In this document: piece by piece, positions 50,514 to 59,507 of the stretch
How positions within the stretch are numbered: the stretch's first letter is position 1
Layout: each line of letters begins with the position of its first letter
Assembly (NCBI RefSeq): GCF_018967845.1
Contig: NZ_JAHLZZ010000001.1
Span: 3,658,001 to 3,722,000, forward strand
Reading direction: 5' to 3'
Length of the DNA: 64,000 nt
From: Hymenobacter siberiensis
GTDB lineage: Bacteria; Bacteroidota; Bacteroidia; Cytophagales; Hymenobacteraceae
Made by a program: the position numbers and the translations under genes
The notes under the pieces: generated by a model
The model's input: the letters and a program-made list of their open reading frames with translations, nothing else
The model's database searches: none
Told to the model about the DNA's origin: nothing

Positions 50514-50721
50514 GAATAAAATAACGGAATGCCCGGATAAGCCGGCTATAAAAGCAGGCAGAATGATTCGAGCATATAAGGACCGACTGAATAATTATGA
50601 CAATTCAACGTGATTCTAAGGCCATTGGGCTAAAAACAGTGGGATAAATGGGAAATAAGCCGAGCTTTGTCACGTCATAATTCTTCGCAATTATGTTCTA
50701 CCTCTACTCATCATCTTTTTC

Positions 50722-51960
50722 ATGCAAAAAACGTTAATCACCTCCCTTTTCCTTGGTGCCCTGCTGGTTACTTCGCCATTTCAGCACGCCCCGGTACAAG
50801 CCCAAACAACCAAAGCCGTCAGTGTCATTCCGTGGTTTGCGGTAAAGAACAGCACCATAGTGGTGCAAACCGGCGACAAAGCAAAGACACTGGATAAAGA
50901 TGTAACGCTGCCGAACGGAATTCGGATCGAACATCTCTCGCGCTCCATCGTGCTTACCAACGGCAACCGCGTGAAGCTCAAGGAAGGCGATATGCTAAGC
51001 CTGAACGGCGAGTTTATTCGGAAAAACGCGGCTCCGCAACCAGAAGTTGCCGCAGTTCCGGCACCTGCTACCCTTTCGGCCTCGGCCGCACCGGCAGCCG
51101 CCGCGCCAGCCCCGGTTTCGGCCCCGGTGCCCACCGTGGCCCCGGCAGCTACGCCGACTTTCACCTACCGCCCCACTGCGCCCGTTGATGGCAAGCTGAA
51201 AGGCGTGGTAGAGCTCGGAGCCAGTGGCTTCAACCTGTTTATTGTTCGGGCCGATAACCAGCACAACTGGAAACTCGAAAAATCAGAGTTCGGCAACAGC
51301 CTGGTGATGGAAAACATGGCCACGGAGGAAGATGTGCGCAACGGCCTGAAAAGCTACATCGGCAAAATGCTCGATTTTGGAGTAGCCGGGCGCGATATTC
51401 ACTTCATGGTGAGCTCCGGCGCAGCTATGTCGGACGTGACGCGCCGCATTGTGAAGTCGCTGGAGTCGCTCAAGTACGTGGTGAACACCGTGACGCCAGA
51501 GCGCGAAGGCACCCTGGGCCTCAAAGCAGCCCTCCCGATGCCTTTTGCCGATAAGGCCTTTATGCTCGACATGGGCTCGGCCAACAGCAAAATTGCGTGG
51601 CTGGCGGACGGCCAGCCCCACGTAGAAGACACTTACGGCTCAAAATACTACGAAAAAGACGTGCCCGATGCCACCGTAATCGCCGATGTGAAGGCCAAAG
51701 CGGCAAAGGTGCCGGGCAAGTTGCGCAGCACCTGCTTCGTTATCGGCGGCATACCCTACGAGTTGGCTAAAGCCGTACGCCAGGGCCAGGAGCCCTACAC
51801 CGTACTGAAAGCTGCTGATGCTTATCCGCAGCTTTCGGGGGCCAAAATCAAGTCCGGCCTCAACATCTACCAGGCCGTGGCGGCGGCTACTGGCTGCCAG
51901 CAGTTCGTATTCGGCTACGATGCCAATTTCACTATCGGCTACCTGCTTTCGCTGCCCTAG
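50722..51960 (+). CDS. Secreted DUF6799-like plus ASKHA-like protein (412 aa)
   Basis: Signal peptide (about 1-28), DUF6799-like domain (about 30-100; IVLTNGNRVKLKEGDMLSLN), Ala/Pro linker (about 103-152), then a 260-residue domain. This domain has three spaced glycine loops of the kind seen in actin/Hsp70/Ppx folds: LKGVVELGASGFNLFIV, AFMLDMGSANSKIAWL and CFVIGGIPYELAKAV. The fold assignment is mine and not proven. A protein starting at 63753 shares the PVDGKL entry text. If it is exported, ATP use would be unexpected. Confidence 0.7.
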   Translation: MQKTLITSLFLGALLVTSPFQHAPVQAQTTKAVSVIPWFAVKNSTIVVQTGDKAKTLDKDVTLPNGIRIEHLSRSIVLTNGNRVKLKEGDMLSLNGEFIRKNAAPQPEVAAVPAPATLSASAAPAAAAPAPVSAPVPTVAPAATPTFTYRPTAPVDGKLKGVVELGASGFNLFIVRADNQHNWKLEKSEFGNSLVMENMATEEDVRNGLKSYIGKMLDFGVAGRDIHFMVSSGAAMSDVTRRIVKSLESLKYVVNTVTPEREGTLGLKAALPMPFADKAFMLDMGSANSKIAWLADGQPHVEDTYGSKYYEKDVPDATVIADVKAKAAKVPGKLRSTCFVIGGIPYELAKAVRQGQEPYTVLKAADAYPQLSGAKIKSGLNIYQAVAAATGCQQFVFGYDANFTIGYLLSLP

Positions 51961-51985
51961 TCCATCGGCGGCTACCTGCCTCTAC

Positions 51986-52018
51986 CGCCTCGTGCCCATT
52001 GGTACGGGGCGTTTTTTT
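51986..52018 (+). terminator. Hairpin terminator with T-run
   Basis: CGCCTCGTGCC / GGTACGGGGCG with two G-T pairs, followed by seven T, 26 bases after the stop of the gene at 50722. Confidence 0.75.
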
Positions 52019-52118
52019 ATGGCCGGCCCCGAACGCGTTTTCCGGAGCACCGGGCTTGCTGGCGGGATAATGCCGTTCTTTGATGCCTCATTCCGTATTC
52101 ACGGCCTTTTTTAGTTGC

Positions 52119-53528
52119 ATGGCAAAATCCCGTTTACTCCTCGTTGCTATTATGGTGCTGCTGGCTGGTGTGCTCACCGTGCTCGTCGCCAACCAAATGC
52201 TGGTCCTGCCGCCCGCTGTGCCCGTGGCCGCCCGCTGGCTGGCCCTGCTGACCATTGCCGCCGCGGTGGCCCCCCGCCGCTCCCTCACCCTTTGGATTGT
52301 GGTGAGCATGCTGGTCGGCATTGAGCTGGGCCACGATGCACCCGCCGTAGCCATCAGCCTTAAAGTACTGAGCGACGCCTTCCTGCGCCTGGTGAAAACC
52401 ATCATCGCGCCGCTGGTATTTGCTACGCTGGTCGTAGGCATCGCCGGCCACGCCGACCTCAAGCAGGTGGGCCGCATGGGCCTCAAAGCGCTGGTTTACT
52501 TTGAAGTTGTGACCACGTTTGCGCTGTTCATCGGCCTGGCGGCCATCAACTTCACCCACGCCGGCCGGCTGGATGCCAATGTGCTGGCCGCTGCCCGCGC
52601 CGCCAACACCTCCGATGAAGCCAAAACCCTGGCCGTGGCCGGCCCCCAAACCGCCGCCGACATCATCCTGCACATCTTCCCCGAAAACATTGCCAAATCG
52701 GTAGCCGAGGGCCAGGTCCTGCAGGTCGTTATTTTCGCTATTCTATTCGCCATCGGGCTGGCCATGACGCCGGAGCGCCCGCGCCGCGTGATGCTGGAAG
52801 TCTGCGAAAGCCTGTCGGAAGTCATGTTCAAATTCACCAATGTGGTGATGTATTTCGCGCCGCTGGGCGTGGGCGGAGCCCTGGCCTACACGGTGGGCAA
52901 AATGGGCTTTGCCCCGCTGCTCAATGCCTTGCAGCTACTGCTCACTCTTTATGGGGCGCTCATTGCCTTCGTGCTGCTGGTGCTGCTGCCGGTGGCGCTG
53001 CTGGCGCGCCTGCCGCTGCGTCGCTTCATTGCGGCCGTGGCCGAGCCGGTTAGCATTGCCTTCGCCACCACCTCGTCGGAAGCGGCGCTGCCGCGCGCCA
53101 TGGAAGCCATGGAAAGCATCGGGGTGCCGCGGCGCATCGTCGCCTTCGTGATGCCCACCGGCTATTCTTTTAACCTCGACGGCACCACGCTGTACCTTTC
53201 ATTGGCCGCCGTATTTGTGGCGCAGGCGGCAGGCATCCCCCTCACCTTTGGCCAGCAATTGCTCATGGTGTTCACGCTGATGCTCACCAGCAAGGGCGTG
53301 GCAGGCGTGCCCCGCGCCTCGCTGGTAATTTTGCTGGCCACGGTGGCGTCGTTCAACCTGCCGGCCTGGCCGGTGTTCATCATCCTGGGCATTGATGCCC
53401 TGATGGATATGGCCCGCACGGCCGTCAACGTGCTCGGCAACTGTTTGGCATCAGCCGTCGTGGCCCGTTGGGAAGGCGAGTTTGTGGACGACTACCAGGG
53501 CCCCGACCCTACGGCTATCACACAATAG
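52119..53528 (+). CDS. Dicarboxylate/amino acid:cation symporter
   Basis: 469-aa DAACS-type transporter with about eight membrane helices and two re-entrant loops. Signatures: the serine-rich loop IAFATTSSEAALPRAMEAME, the NMDGT-like motif PTGYSFNLDGTTLYLS, and SKGVAGVPRASLVILLAT. Carries C4-dicarboxylates or acidic amino acids with H+ or Na+. ATG 52119 is preferred; ATG 52080/52083 would add a short leader. Confidence 0.92.
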   Translation: MAKSRLLLVAIMVLLAGVLTVLVANQMLVLPPAVPVAARWLALLTIAAAVAPRRSLTLWIVVSMLVGIELGHDAPAVAISLKVLSDAFLRLVKTIIAPLVFATLVVGIAGHADLKQVGRMGLKALVYFEVVTTFALFIGLAAINFTHAGRLDANVLAAARAANTSDEAKTLAVAGPQTAADIILHIFPENIAKSVAEGQVLQVVIFAILFAIGLAMTPERPRRVMLEVCESLSEVMFKFTNVVMYFAPLGVGGALAYTVGKMGFAPLLNALQLLLTLYGALIAFVLLVLLPVALLARLPLRRFIAAVAEPVSIAFATTSSEAALPRAMEAMESIGVPRRIVAFVMPTGYSFNLDGTTLYLSLAAVFVAQAAGIPLTFGQQLLMVFTLMLTSKGVAGVPRASLVILLATVASFNLPAWPVFIILGIDALMDMARTAVNVLGNCLASAVVARWEGEFVDDYQGPDPTAITQ

Positions 53529-53542
53529 AACTTTTTCAATAA

Positions 53543-53570
53543 CGGCCAAGCTCAATAGTTAGCTTGGCCG
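53543..53570 (+). terminator. Hairpin after the symporter gene
   Basis: Perfect 10-base arms CGGCCAAGCT / AGCTTGGCCG with an 8-base loop, 15 bases after the stop. No T-run. Confidence 0.65.
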
Positions 53571-53747
53571 GTTAATCCTCTACTATTTAGGGGCTTTTTC
53601 AGGCTTTTTACCGAGTACATGCCAACAGGTTGATGTAAATCATCTAATTTTACACCTATCCTCTGCAGGTTAGTGCTACCGATTTTAAAAAGGCATTTTT
53701 TGGTTTTAATATTTGGTTTTTACTATACAAATTTCTACCTTACTCCT

Positions 53748-54407
53748 ATGAAAATTGCTAGTCCCCTCGCATTGCTGGCACTTTCGCCGATGCTACTGCT
53801 CGCTCCGGCTTGTGTATCGGTCAAGAGCATGATGAAAGGCACGCCGTCGGCCGCCATTTCCAAGCGCCTGCCCCCGCTGGAAATCCTGGCCGACCAGGGC
53901 CCGTTGGCCATGAACGACGGCGCGCTGCCGGAGGACCCACTGAAATTATTTCAGCAGGAGTGCCGCATAAACCTGACCGAGCCCACCGACTCGGCCACGT
54001 ACGGCTACGCCAAGCTCATCGTGAAGAAGGTACGCACCCTGCGCACCGGCCGTGCCGTGCAGGGCCTGCAGGTGCTCACATTTATGATTCCCGCCATAGT
54101 GGGCGTGCCCCTGGAATGGTATAAGACCACGCTGCAAGCCGAAGTGCAGGTAAGCGACGCAGCCGGCAACCTGCTGGGCTCGTACCTCGGCACGGGCACT
54201 TCGGAGGTGAAAGTGGCCATGTACCACGGTTATTCGCAGACGGCCGCGCCCCGCCTGGCCGATGTTATCGCCCTGCGCGGTGCCATGGCCAAGATTCGGC
54301 CCCAGCTCGACACCGCCACCACCCGCCTGCGCCCCCTGCTGATGGCCGGCGGCACCGTAGAAAACCCCACCCTACCGGCCTCGTCGGTGGTAACGGGCAG
54401 CCGCTAA
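53748..54407 (+). CDS. Lipoprotein of unknown function (219 aa)
   Basis: Lipoprotein signal (LALLALSPMLLLAPACVS, lipidated Cys about residue 22). The mature part contains LTEPTDSATYGYAKLIVKKV, LTFMIPAIVGVPLEWYKTTL (hydrophobic) and AEVQVSDAAGNLLGSYLGTG. No family recognised. ATG 53748 begins the signal; the open frame extends upstream. Confidence 0.72.
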   Translation: MKIASPLALLALSPMLLLAPACVSVKSMMKGTPSAAISKRLPPLEILADQGPLAMNDGALPEDPLKLFQQECRINLTEPTDSATYGYAKLIVKKVRTLRTGRAVQGLQVLTFMIPAIVGVPLEWYKTTLQAEVQVSDAAGNLLGSYLGTGTSEVKVAMYHGYSQTAAPRLADVIALRGAMAKIRPQLDTATTRLRPLLMAGGTVENPTLPASSVVTGSR

Positions 54408-54447
54408 CCACGGACTACCGCAAGCTCCCCCCCATTCTGACTACTAT

Positions 54448-54503
54448 AAAAGGCCCGTAGTGCCCCTCCTTCCCGGTTCCGGGCAGATGGGCGCTACGGG
54501 CCT
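54448..54503. repeat. Inverted repeat upstream of the lipoprotein at 54520
   Basis: Arms AAAGGCCCGTAGTGCCC and GGGCGCTACGGGCCTT flank a 20-odd base centre (TCCTTCCCGGTTCCGGGCAG with its own small hairpin). It probably ends the upstream transcript, and its right edge touches the promoter of the next gene. Confidence 0.6.
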
Positions 54504-54511
54504 TATCTTTG
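54504..54511 (+). promoter_or_regulatory. Predicted -7 element for the lipoprotein at 54520
   Basis: TATCTTTG, a full match to TAnnTTTG, ending eight bases before ATG 54520. Another case of a promoter almost touching the start codon. Confidence 0.6.
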
Positions 54512-54519
54512 GGCTTGCC

Positions 54520-55098
54520 ATGACCCACCTCCTGTCTTTCCGGTTTTCTGCCATTCTGTTGTTGGGCCTTGGGCTGCTGCTGCCCGGCTGCTGCGCCAAT
54601 AATGTGTGCGACTGCCCGGGCGAATCCCAGGCCGATGCCATCAAGCTGGTTTTTTCAAGCAAAGACTTCCCCACGAATACCGACCTGGATAGCATTGTGA
54701 TTCAGCGCTATCCGTTGGTAATCATTCCGGCCAGCGGCACCAACCCGGGCACCAAGCCCGAAACCGCGACCCTGATTCGCTCCGCAGCCCAGGCTTACGA
54801 CACGATTGTTATCAACAATACTACACCGTTTTCCCAGGTCAGCACCGCCAAGCTCGACCAGTACCAGTATTACGTGCGCTACTACCCGGCGCTGCCGGTC
54901 CCGCGCAAGAAACGCCCGGTCTTCGCGGTAGTTATCGATAAGGTGTCGCTGAAGGGAAACCTGGATGGCAACGGCTGCTGCACCTGCTACACCAATACGC
55001 AGAAGGTCATCACCACGCGCAAGGACAGCACGGCCGGCATCGCTACAGCCGAGACAACCAATCTCAAAGACAAACCCGTCTTTATCATCACCAAGTAG
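54520..55098 (+). CDS. Cysteine-rich lipoprotein of unknown function (192 aa)
   Basis: Lipoprotein signal (ILLLGLGLLLPGCCANNVCDC, lipidated Cys about residue 24). The start of the mature protein is rich in Cys (CCANNVCDC), and another cluster NGCCTCYTNTQKV is near residue 150, perhaps forming disulfides or binding metal. Rest is beta-like (LDSIVIQRYPLVIIPA). No family recognised. Confidence 0.7.
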   Translation: MTHLLSFRFSAILLLGLGLLLPGCCANNVCDCPGESQADAIKLVFSSKDFPTNTDLDSIVIQRYPLVIIPASGTNPGTKPETATLIRSAAQAYDTIVINNTTPFSQVSTAKLDQYQYYVRYYPALPVPRKKRPVFAVVIDKVSLKGNLDGNGCCTCYTNTQKVITTRKDSTAGIATAETTNLKDKPVFIITK

Positions 55099-55172
55099 CC
55101 CGCCTGGCACTGGCTTGCGTATAGCTATTGTCGGGCTGCAACGTTTGGCCGGGCATTCCTGTTTTCGTTTCT

Positions 55173-57545
55173 ATGGCTGTTGAACCTACTCTCACGGTGG
55201 CTCCGGCGGTGCCCGTTGCACCCCAGCCGGCCGCCCCTGCTTCTTCTGCTTTCCCGTTTCGGTCTACGCTCAGCCTCGAGCCACTGATTGCCTACTGGCA
55301 TGCGCGCGAAAGCGCCAGCAATGCCGGCGTGGCGCTGCTGGCCCGCACCATTGGCGAACAGGTGGCCCAGGCCGCGTGGTGCCGAGGACTGCTCACCGAT
55401 TATTCGGTGCTGGAGTGCAACTGCGACCTGGTGGAAACGCTGATGCTGGCCATTTTTCCACCGGCCTCGTTCGCTACCGACATCAGCGGGGTGGTGGCCC
55501 CCTTCCAACGGCACAGCTTCTACTCTACGCCCCTGTTTGAGGAGGTGCTGCTAAACAAGGACCGCACCGTGAAGCAGCCGCTCAACATCGACATGCCAAC
55601 CATGGAGCGGCAGATGGGCCTGATGGCCTACCACCTGATACTGCACCGCCTGTATGGAGCCGAAATGCCGGCGCTGGGTACCATTGTGTTCACCGTGCCC
55701 GATTACAAAGTTGGACTGTACCGGCACTACGGGGTCGATTTCAACTCCGATTTTGTGACGGTGCGGGTGGTAGGCGAGCTGCCCGCGCTCACGCCCGAGC
55801 AAATTGAATTCCTGGTGCATAACCGCCAACGGCCGGAGGTTTGGCACGAGCTGCTGCCGGCCGAGAACTTCGAGCTGGAAGGATTCAACCTGTTGCAGCT
55901 GGTGGATGTGACCGACCAGGAAATTCTGTCGGAGCTGAAGTATGACCTGCTGGAGCGCGACGTGCTGCAAAACCCGGCCCGCTTCGAGCAGATTCAGGAG
56001 AAGCTGCGGGTGCTGTTTGCGATGCCGGCTCTGCAGCTGGGCATTGCGGCTTACGATGAGAAGAAGCGGGCTTTTGTGGATTTTGGACGCAAAATCAACC
56101 ACAGCTTTCTCGCCAAACAGGTGCAGAATCAGTCGGCCAACAGCAGCTTCCGCCAGATTTATGAGCGCCTGCTGCGCGAGCGCGAGCCGCTGGTGCTCAA
56201 AGACGTAGCCAATTCGGACATTCCGAAGGACCTGCGCCAGCAAATCATCACCCTGGGCATTAAGTCGGCCATTCTGGCCCTGCTGCCTTATGGCACCGAC
56301 ACGGTGGGCCTGCTGGAGCTGGGCACGCCCGATGTGAACGGCCTCGATGAGTTTGATATGGACAAGGTGGCGCAGTTTGTGCCGCTGTTTGCAGTGGCCG
56401 TGAAGCGCAACGCCGAGGACCTGCAATCCCGCATTCAAGCCGTGATTCAGCAGAAATTCACGGCCATTCACCCCACCATGGAGTGGCGCTTTGCCGATGC
56501 GGCCCGCAACCTGCTCACCCAGCTGGATGCCGGCAACCGCACGGCCGAGATGGAAGCCATCGTGTTTGAGGACGTGTACCCGCTGCACGGCTCCTGCGAC
56601 ATTCGGGGCAGCAGCACGGTGCGCAACGAGGCCATTCAGGGCGACCTCATCGAGCACCTTACCCTGGCCAACAAGGTGTTGAATAAGGCCTCTGAATGCC
56701 AGCAGCTGCCCATTCTGGACGAGCTGAAATTTTACGTCACCAAAAACCTGAAGCGCCTGCGCGAGGGCATGCTCACCGGCGACGAGGCCAACATTTACGA
56801 TTCGCTGAAGCGCGAAGTGGAGCCGCTGTTCGAGTACCTGGCCACGCACACGCCCGAGCTGCGTCCCATCATCACCAGCTACTGGAACAACATCGACCCC
56901 AAGCTGGGCATTCTTTACAAGCGCCGCCAGGACTTCGAAATCAGTGTGACGACGCTCAACGATGCCGTGAGCGACTACCTTGATGAAGAGGAAGATAAGG
57001 CGCAGCTGATGTTCCCGCACTACTTCCAGCGCAACAAGACCGATGGCGTGGAGTTCAACATTTACGTGGGCAGCACGCTGGTGCAGGACAAGCCGTTCGA
57101 CCTGGTATTCCTGAAAAACCTGCGCCTGTGGCAGCTGCTGACGATGGTAGAAATCACGCGCCGCACCCATGTGCTGAAAGCAACCCTGCCCGTACCGCTG
57201 GAAACGACGCAGCTTATCCTCATTCACGGGCAGTCGCTGAGCATCCGGTTCCGGCAGGATGAGCGGCAGTTCGACGTGGACGGAGCCTACAACATTCGCT
57301 ACGAAATCATCAAAAAGCGAATTGACAAAGCCACCGTGATGGGCACCGGCGAGCGCCTGACCCAGCCCGGCACCCTGGCCCTGGTGTACGCCCAGACCCG
57401 GGAGGCCATGGAATACTACGAGTACATCGACTACCTCCAGGACCGGGGCATGCTGGAGCCCGAGGTGGAGGAGCTGGAGCTGGAAGAACTGCAGGGCGTG
57501 AAAGGCCTGCTGGCCCTGCGGGTGCGGGTGCGGCTGGTAGAATAA
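55173..57545 (+). CDS. Large GAF-like protein of unknown function (790 aa)
   Basis: Cytosolic protein with an Ala/Pro-rich start, a helical region (RSTLSLEPLIAYWHARESA), and a centre whose text (QEKLRVLFAMPALQLGIAAYDEKKRAF ... LGIKSAILALLPYGTDTVGLLELGTP) is like a GAF sensor domain (about 285-430). The C-terminal half is mostly helical, with EEEDKAQLMFPHYFQRNKTDGVEFNI, and it ends with an acidic repeat (EPEVEELELEELQ). Proteins of this layout occur in Bacteroidetes as GAF-domain proteins without known output. No kinase, cyclase or DNA-binding part is visible. ATG 55173 is preferred. Confidence 0.75.
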   Translation: MAVEPTLTVAPAVPVAPQPAAPASSAFPFRSTLSLEPLIAYWHARESASNAGVALLARTIGEQVAQAAWCRGLLTDYSVLECNCDLVETLMLAIFPPASFATDISGVVAPFQRHSFYSTPLFEEVLLNKDRTVKQPLNIDMPTMERQMGLMAYHLILHRLYGAEMPALGTIVFTVPDYKVGLYRHYGVDFNSDFVTVRVVGELPALTPEQIEFLVHNRQRPEVWHELLPAENFELEGFNLLQLVDVTDQEILSELKYDLLERDVLQNPARFEQIQEKLRVLFAMPALQLGIAAYDEKKRAFVDFGRKINHSFLAKQVQNQSANSSFRQIYERLLREREPLVLKDVANSDIPKDLRQQIITLGIKSAILALLPYGTDTVGLLELGTPDVNGLDEFDMDKVAQFVPLFAVAVKRNAEDLQSRIQAVIQQKFTAIHPTMEWRFADAARNLLTQLDAGNRTAEMEAIVFEDVYPLHGSCDIRGSSTVRNEAIQGDLIEHLTLANKVLNKASECQQLPILDELKFYVTKNLKRLREGMLTGDEANIYDSLKREVEPLFEYLATHTPELRPIITSYWNNIDPKLGILYKRRQDFEISVTTLNDAVSDYLDEEEDKAQLMFPHYFQRNKTDGVEFNIYVGSTLVQDKPFDLVFLKNLRLWQLLTMVEITRRTHVLKATLPVPLETTQLILIHGQSLSIRFRQDERQFDVDGAYNIRYEIIKKRIDKATVMGTGERLTQPGTLALVYAQTREAMEYYEYIDYLQDRGMLEPEVEELELEELQGVKGLLALRVRVRLVE

Positions 57546-57582
57546 CACGGCGTCCAACGCCATCGGGCTAAGCAAAAGTGCA

Positions 57583-58275
57583 TCAGGACGATGCTCTTTC
57601 CTGCTGCATCACCGCCGCTTCCTCGCGCCAGAACAGCTTTAGGCCGACCCGGAAAGCCACCAGCCACGCCACGCCGCCCGCGAAGCCCGCCAGCACATCG
57701 GTGGCGTAGTGCGCGTGCAGATACACCCGCGTGAGACCAATGAGCCCCGCCCACAGCAGCAGCGGGACCACCCACCCCGGCCGCTTGAAATGCCGTGCCA
57801 GCAGCCACGCCAGGCACCCGTAGAACGTGAAGCCCAGCATGGCGTGGCCGCTGGGGAAGCTCAGACCGAATGTGTGCAGCAGGGCATTGGAAGGGCGGGG
57901 GCGGTTGAAGTATAGCTTAAGCAGCTGGTTGAGCAGCACGCTGCCGGCCATGGCCAGCAGCATTTCCAAGGCCCCGCGCGGGTGGCCGGCCCGGCGGATG
58001 AGCAGCGGCGCGATAATGCTGGCCGGCAGCAGAAACGGCAGCGCCGCGAAAAACGTGACCATCCGCACCGGCCCGGTCAGGCCCGGGTGGGCTAGCCGCC
58101 AGCCATCCACGATGCCCGAAGCCCAGTTGTCGAGCGCCACCGAATGATGCACGAACACCACCCGCGCCAGGTAAAAGAACACCGCGAATGCCACGATGAA
58201 CAGCACTAGGCCAAACAGCACTTCGACGGTGAGCAAGCCAACCAGGGCCAGCAAGCGGGAGGTCAACCGATTCAT
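57583..58275 (-). CDS. PAP2-family membrane phosphatase
   Basis: 230-aa integral membrane phosphatase with about six helices. The three PAP2 signatures are intact: KLYFNRPRP (KxxxxxxRP), PSGHAM, and RVYLHAHYATD (Rx5Hx3D). Likely removes phosphate from lipid or isoprenoid pyrophosphates. ATG 58275 begins the first membrane helix; the open frame extends upstream through the terminator and tRNA and is not coding there. Confidence 0.92.
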   Translation of the reverse strand: MNRLTSRLLALVGLLTVEVLFGLVLFIVAFAVFFYLARVVFVHHSVALDNWASGIVDGWRLAHPGLTGPVRMVTFFAALPFLLPASIIAPLLIRRAGHPRGALEMLLAMAGSVLLNQLLKLYFNRPRPSNALLHTFGLSFPSGHAMLGFTFYGCLAWLLARHFKRPGWVVPLLLWAGLIGLTRVYLHAHYATDVLAGFAGGVAWLVAFRVGLKLFWREEAAVMQQERASS

Positions 58276-58332
58276 AGCGGGCAAAAAGGCTGATAACAGA
58301 AAAGCCGGCAGCTGCTTCCAGATACGGGAAAT

Positions 58333-58363
58333 AAAAAAGCCAGCCCGGTGGGGCTGGCTTTTT
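58333..58363 (-). terminator. Terminator downstream of tRNA-Leu
   Basis: Minus-strand hairpin AAAAAGCCAGCCC / GGGCTGGCTTTTTT with a 4-base loop and T-run, just after the tRNA 3' end and before the PAP2 gene. Confidence 0.88.
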
Positions 58364-58369
58364 AACACG

Positions 58370-58451
58370 TGCGCTCGGGGAGACTCGAACTCCCACACCT
58401 TGCGGAACTGCCGCCTGAAGACAGCGCGTCTACCAATTTCGCCACAAGCGC
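58370..58451 (-). tRNA. tRNA-Leu (CAG)
   Basis: 82-base class II tRNA on the minus strand. Acceptor stem GCGCTTG / CGAGCGC, D arm GCG-AAATTGGTAGA-CGC, anticodon arm CTGTC-TTCAGGC-GGCAG with anticodon CAG, a long variable arm (TTCCGCAAGGTGT), and T arm GGGAG-TTCGAGT-CTCCC. The 3' CCA is not encoded. A terminator follows directly. Confidence 0.95.
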
Positions 58452-58642
58452 AAGCTGGGCTAAAAAACCGCTCATCCTAGAAGGATGGTGGCCTTTTGAT
58501 GCTGCAAAGATACAGTGCCGATTTGCCGCCACGCAACATATAGGCCGTTTTTTTCCTTTTGGCAGGAGTGCTAAACAGCACCGGCAATTGTTTTTCAGTT
58601 ACTTGCCGGCCTAATTTATTTTCCTGCACCTGTTATTTTCGG

Positions 58643-59344
58643 ATGGCTTCACCCCCCACAGCCCCTTTTTCAGCCCTCATTGCCCCCGAAAAGTTGGTTG
58701 GCTTCGACCGGGCCGCCTGGTTTTATGATGCGCTGGCCGCTCTGGTGTTCGGGACTTCGCAGCAGGCGGCCCAGCGGGCGGCCCTGCGCGGCCTGCCGGG
58801 TGGGGCTCCGCACGTTCTCATATTGGGCGGGGGCACGGGCTGGGTACTGGGCGAAGTACTGCGGCGGGCACCGGCGGCCACGGTGCTGTACCTGGAAGCA
58901 TCGCCCCGGATGCTGGCCCGCGCCCGCGCCCGGCTGGTGCGCGAGCATCCGCAGGCGGTGGGCCGGGTTGAGTTCCGGCACGGCACCCAGGCGGCCCTGC
59001 AACCGGCCGAGCGGTTTGGGGCCATCATCACCTTTTTCGTGCTGGACTGCGTGCCCCTGGCCGACCTTGAGGCGGCCGTGGCGCAACTGCGCGCTGCCCA
59101 AGGCCCCGGAGCCCCGTGGCTGGTGGCAGACTTCCGGCCGGCGCGGCGCGGCTGGCGGCACTGGCTGCTCCAATCGATGTACACGTTTTTCTGGCTCACG
59201 ACCGGGCTGCGCGCTCAGGAGATGCCCGACCTGCGCACGGCCCTAGGCCGGTTGGGGCTAGTGGCCGGACACCCGCAGCTTTTTTTTGGCGGAGCGATAG
59301 AAGCCCTGGTTTTTAGGGAAAACCCGGCTACGGCCCAACCTTGA
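58643..59344 (+). CDS. SAM-dependent methyltransferase
   Basis: 233-aa class I methyltransferase: the SAM loop VLILGGGTGWVLGEVLRRA (motif I, about 54-72), motif II ATVLYLEASPRMLARARARL, and FGAIITFFVLDCVPLADLE. Substrate unknown; it is somewhat like the UbiE group. ATG 58643 is used; a TATTTTCG sequence resembling a -7 element ends one base upstream. Confidence 0.83.
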   Translation: MASPPTAPFSALIAPEKLVGFDRAAWFYDALAALVFGTSQQAAQRAALRGLPGGAPHVLILGGGTGWVLGEVLRRAPAATVLYLEASPRMLARARARLVREHPQAVGRVEFRHGTQAALQPAERFGAIITFFVLDCVPLADLEAAVAQLRAAQGPGAPWLVADFRPARRGWRHWLLQSMYTFFWLTTGLRAQEMPDLRTALGRLGLVAGHPQLFFGGAIEALVFRENPATAQP

Positions 59345-59507
59345 TATTTACTAACACTGTTTCACATAGTTGAAACATGACTTTATCATTACCGAGACCG
59401 TTTTTTGCAATGAATACCCTTATTTTATTGTAAATTTTCTGCAACTTTGTATTCCACATCGTTCGCGACTTTCTATTGCATTACTTGTTTCCTTATTATT
59501 TCTGCCC

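Noticed and set aside
55551..57575. 674-codon minus-strand frame opposite the GAF-like protein gene
   Set aside because: Antisense shadow rich in His, Gln, Leu and Val; the plus-strand gene has coherent domains.
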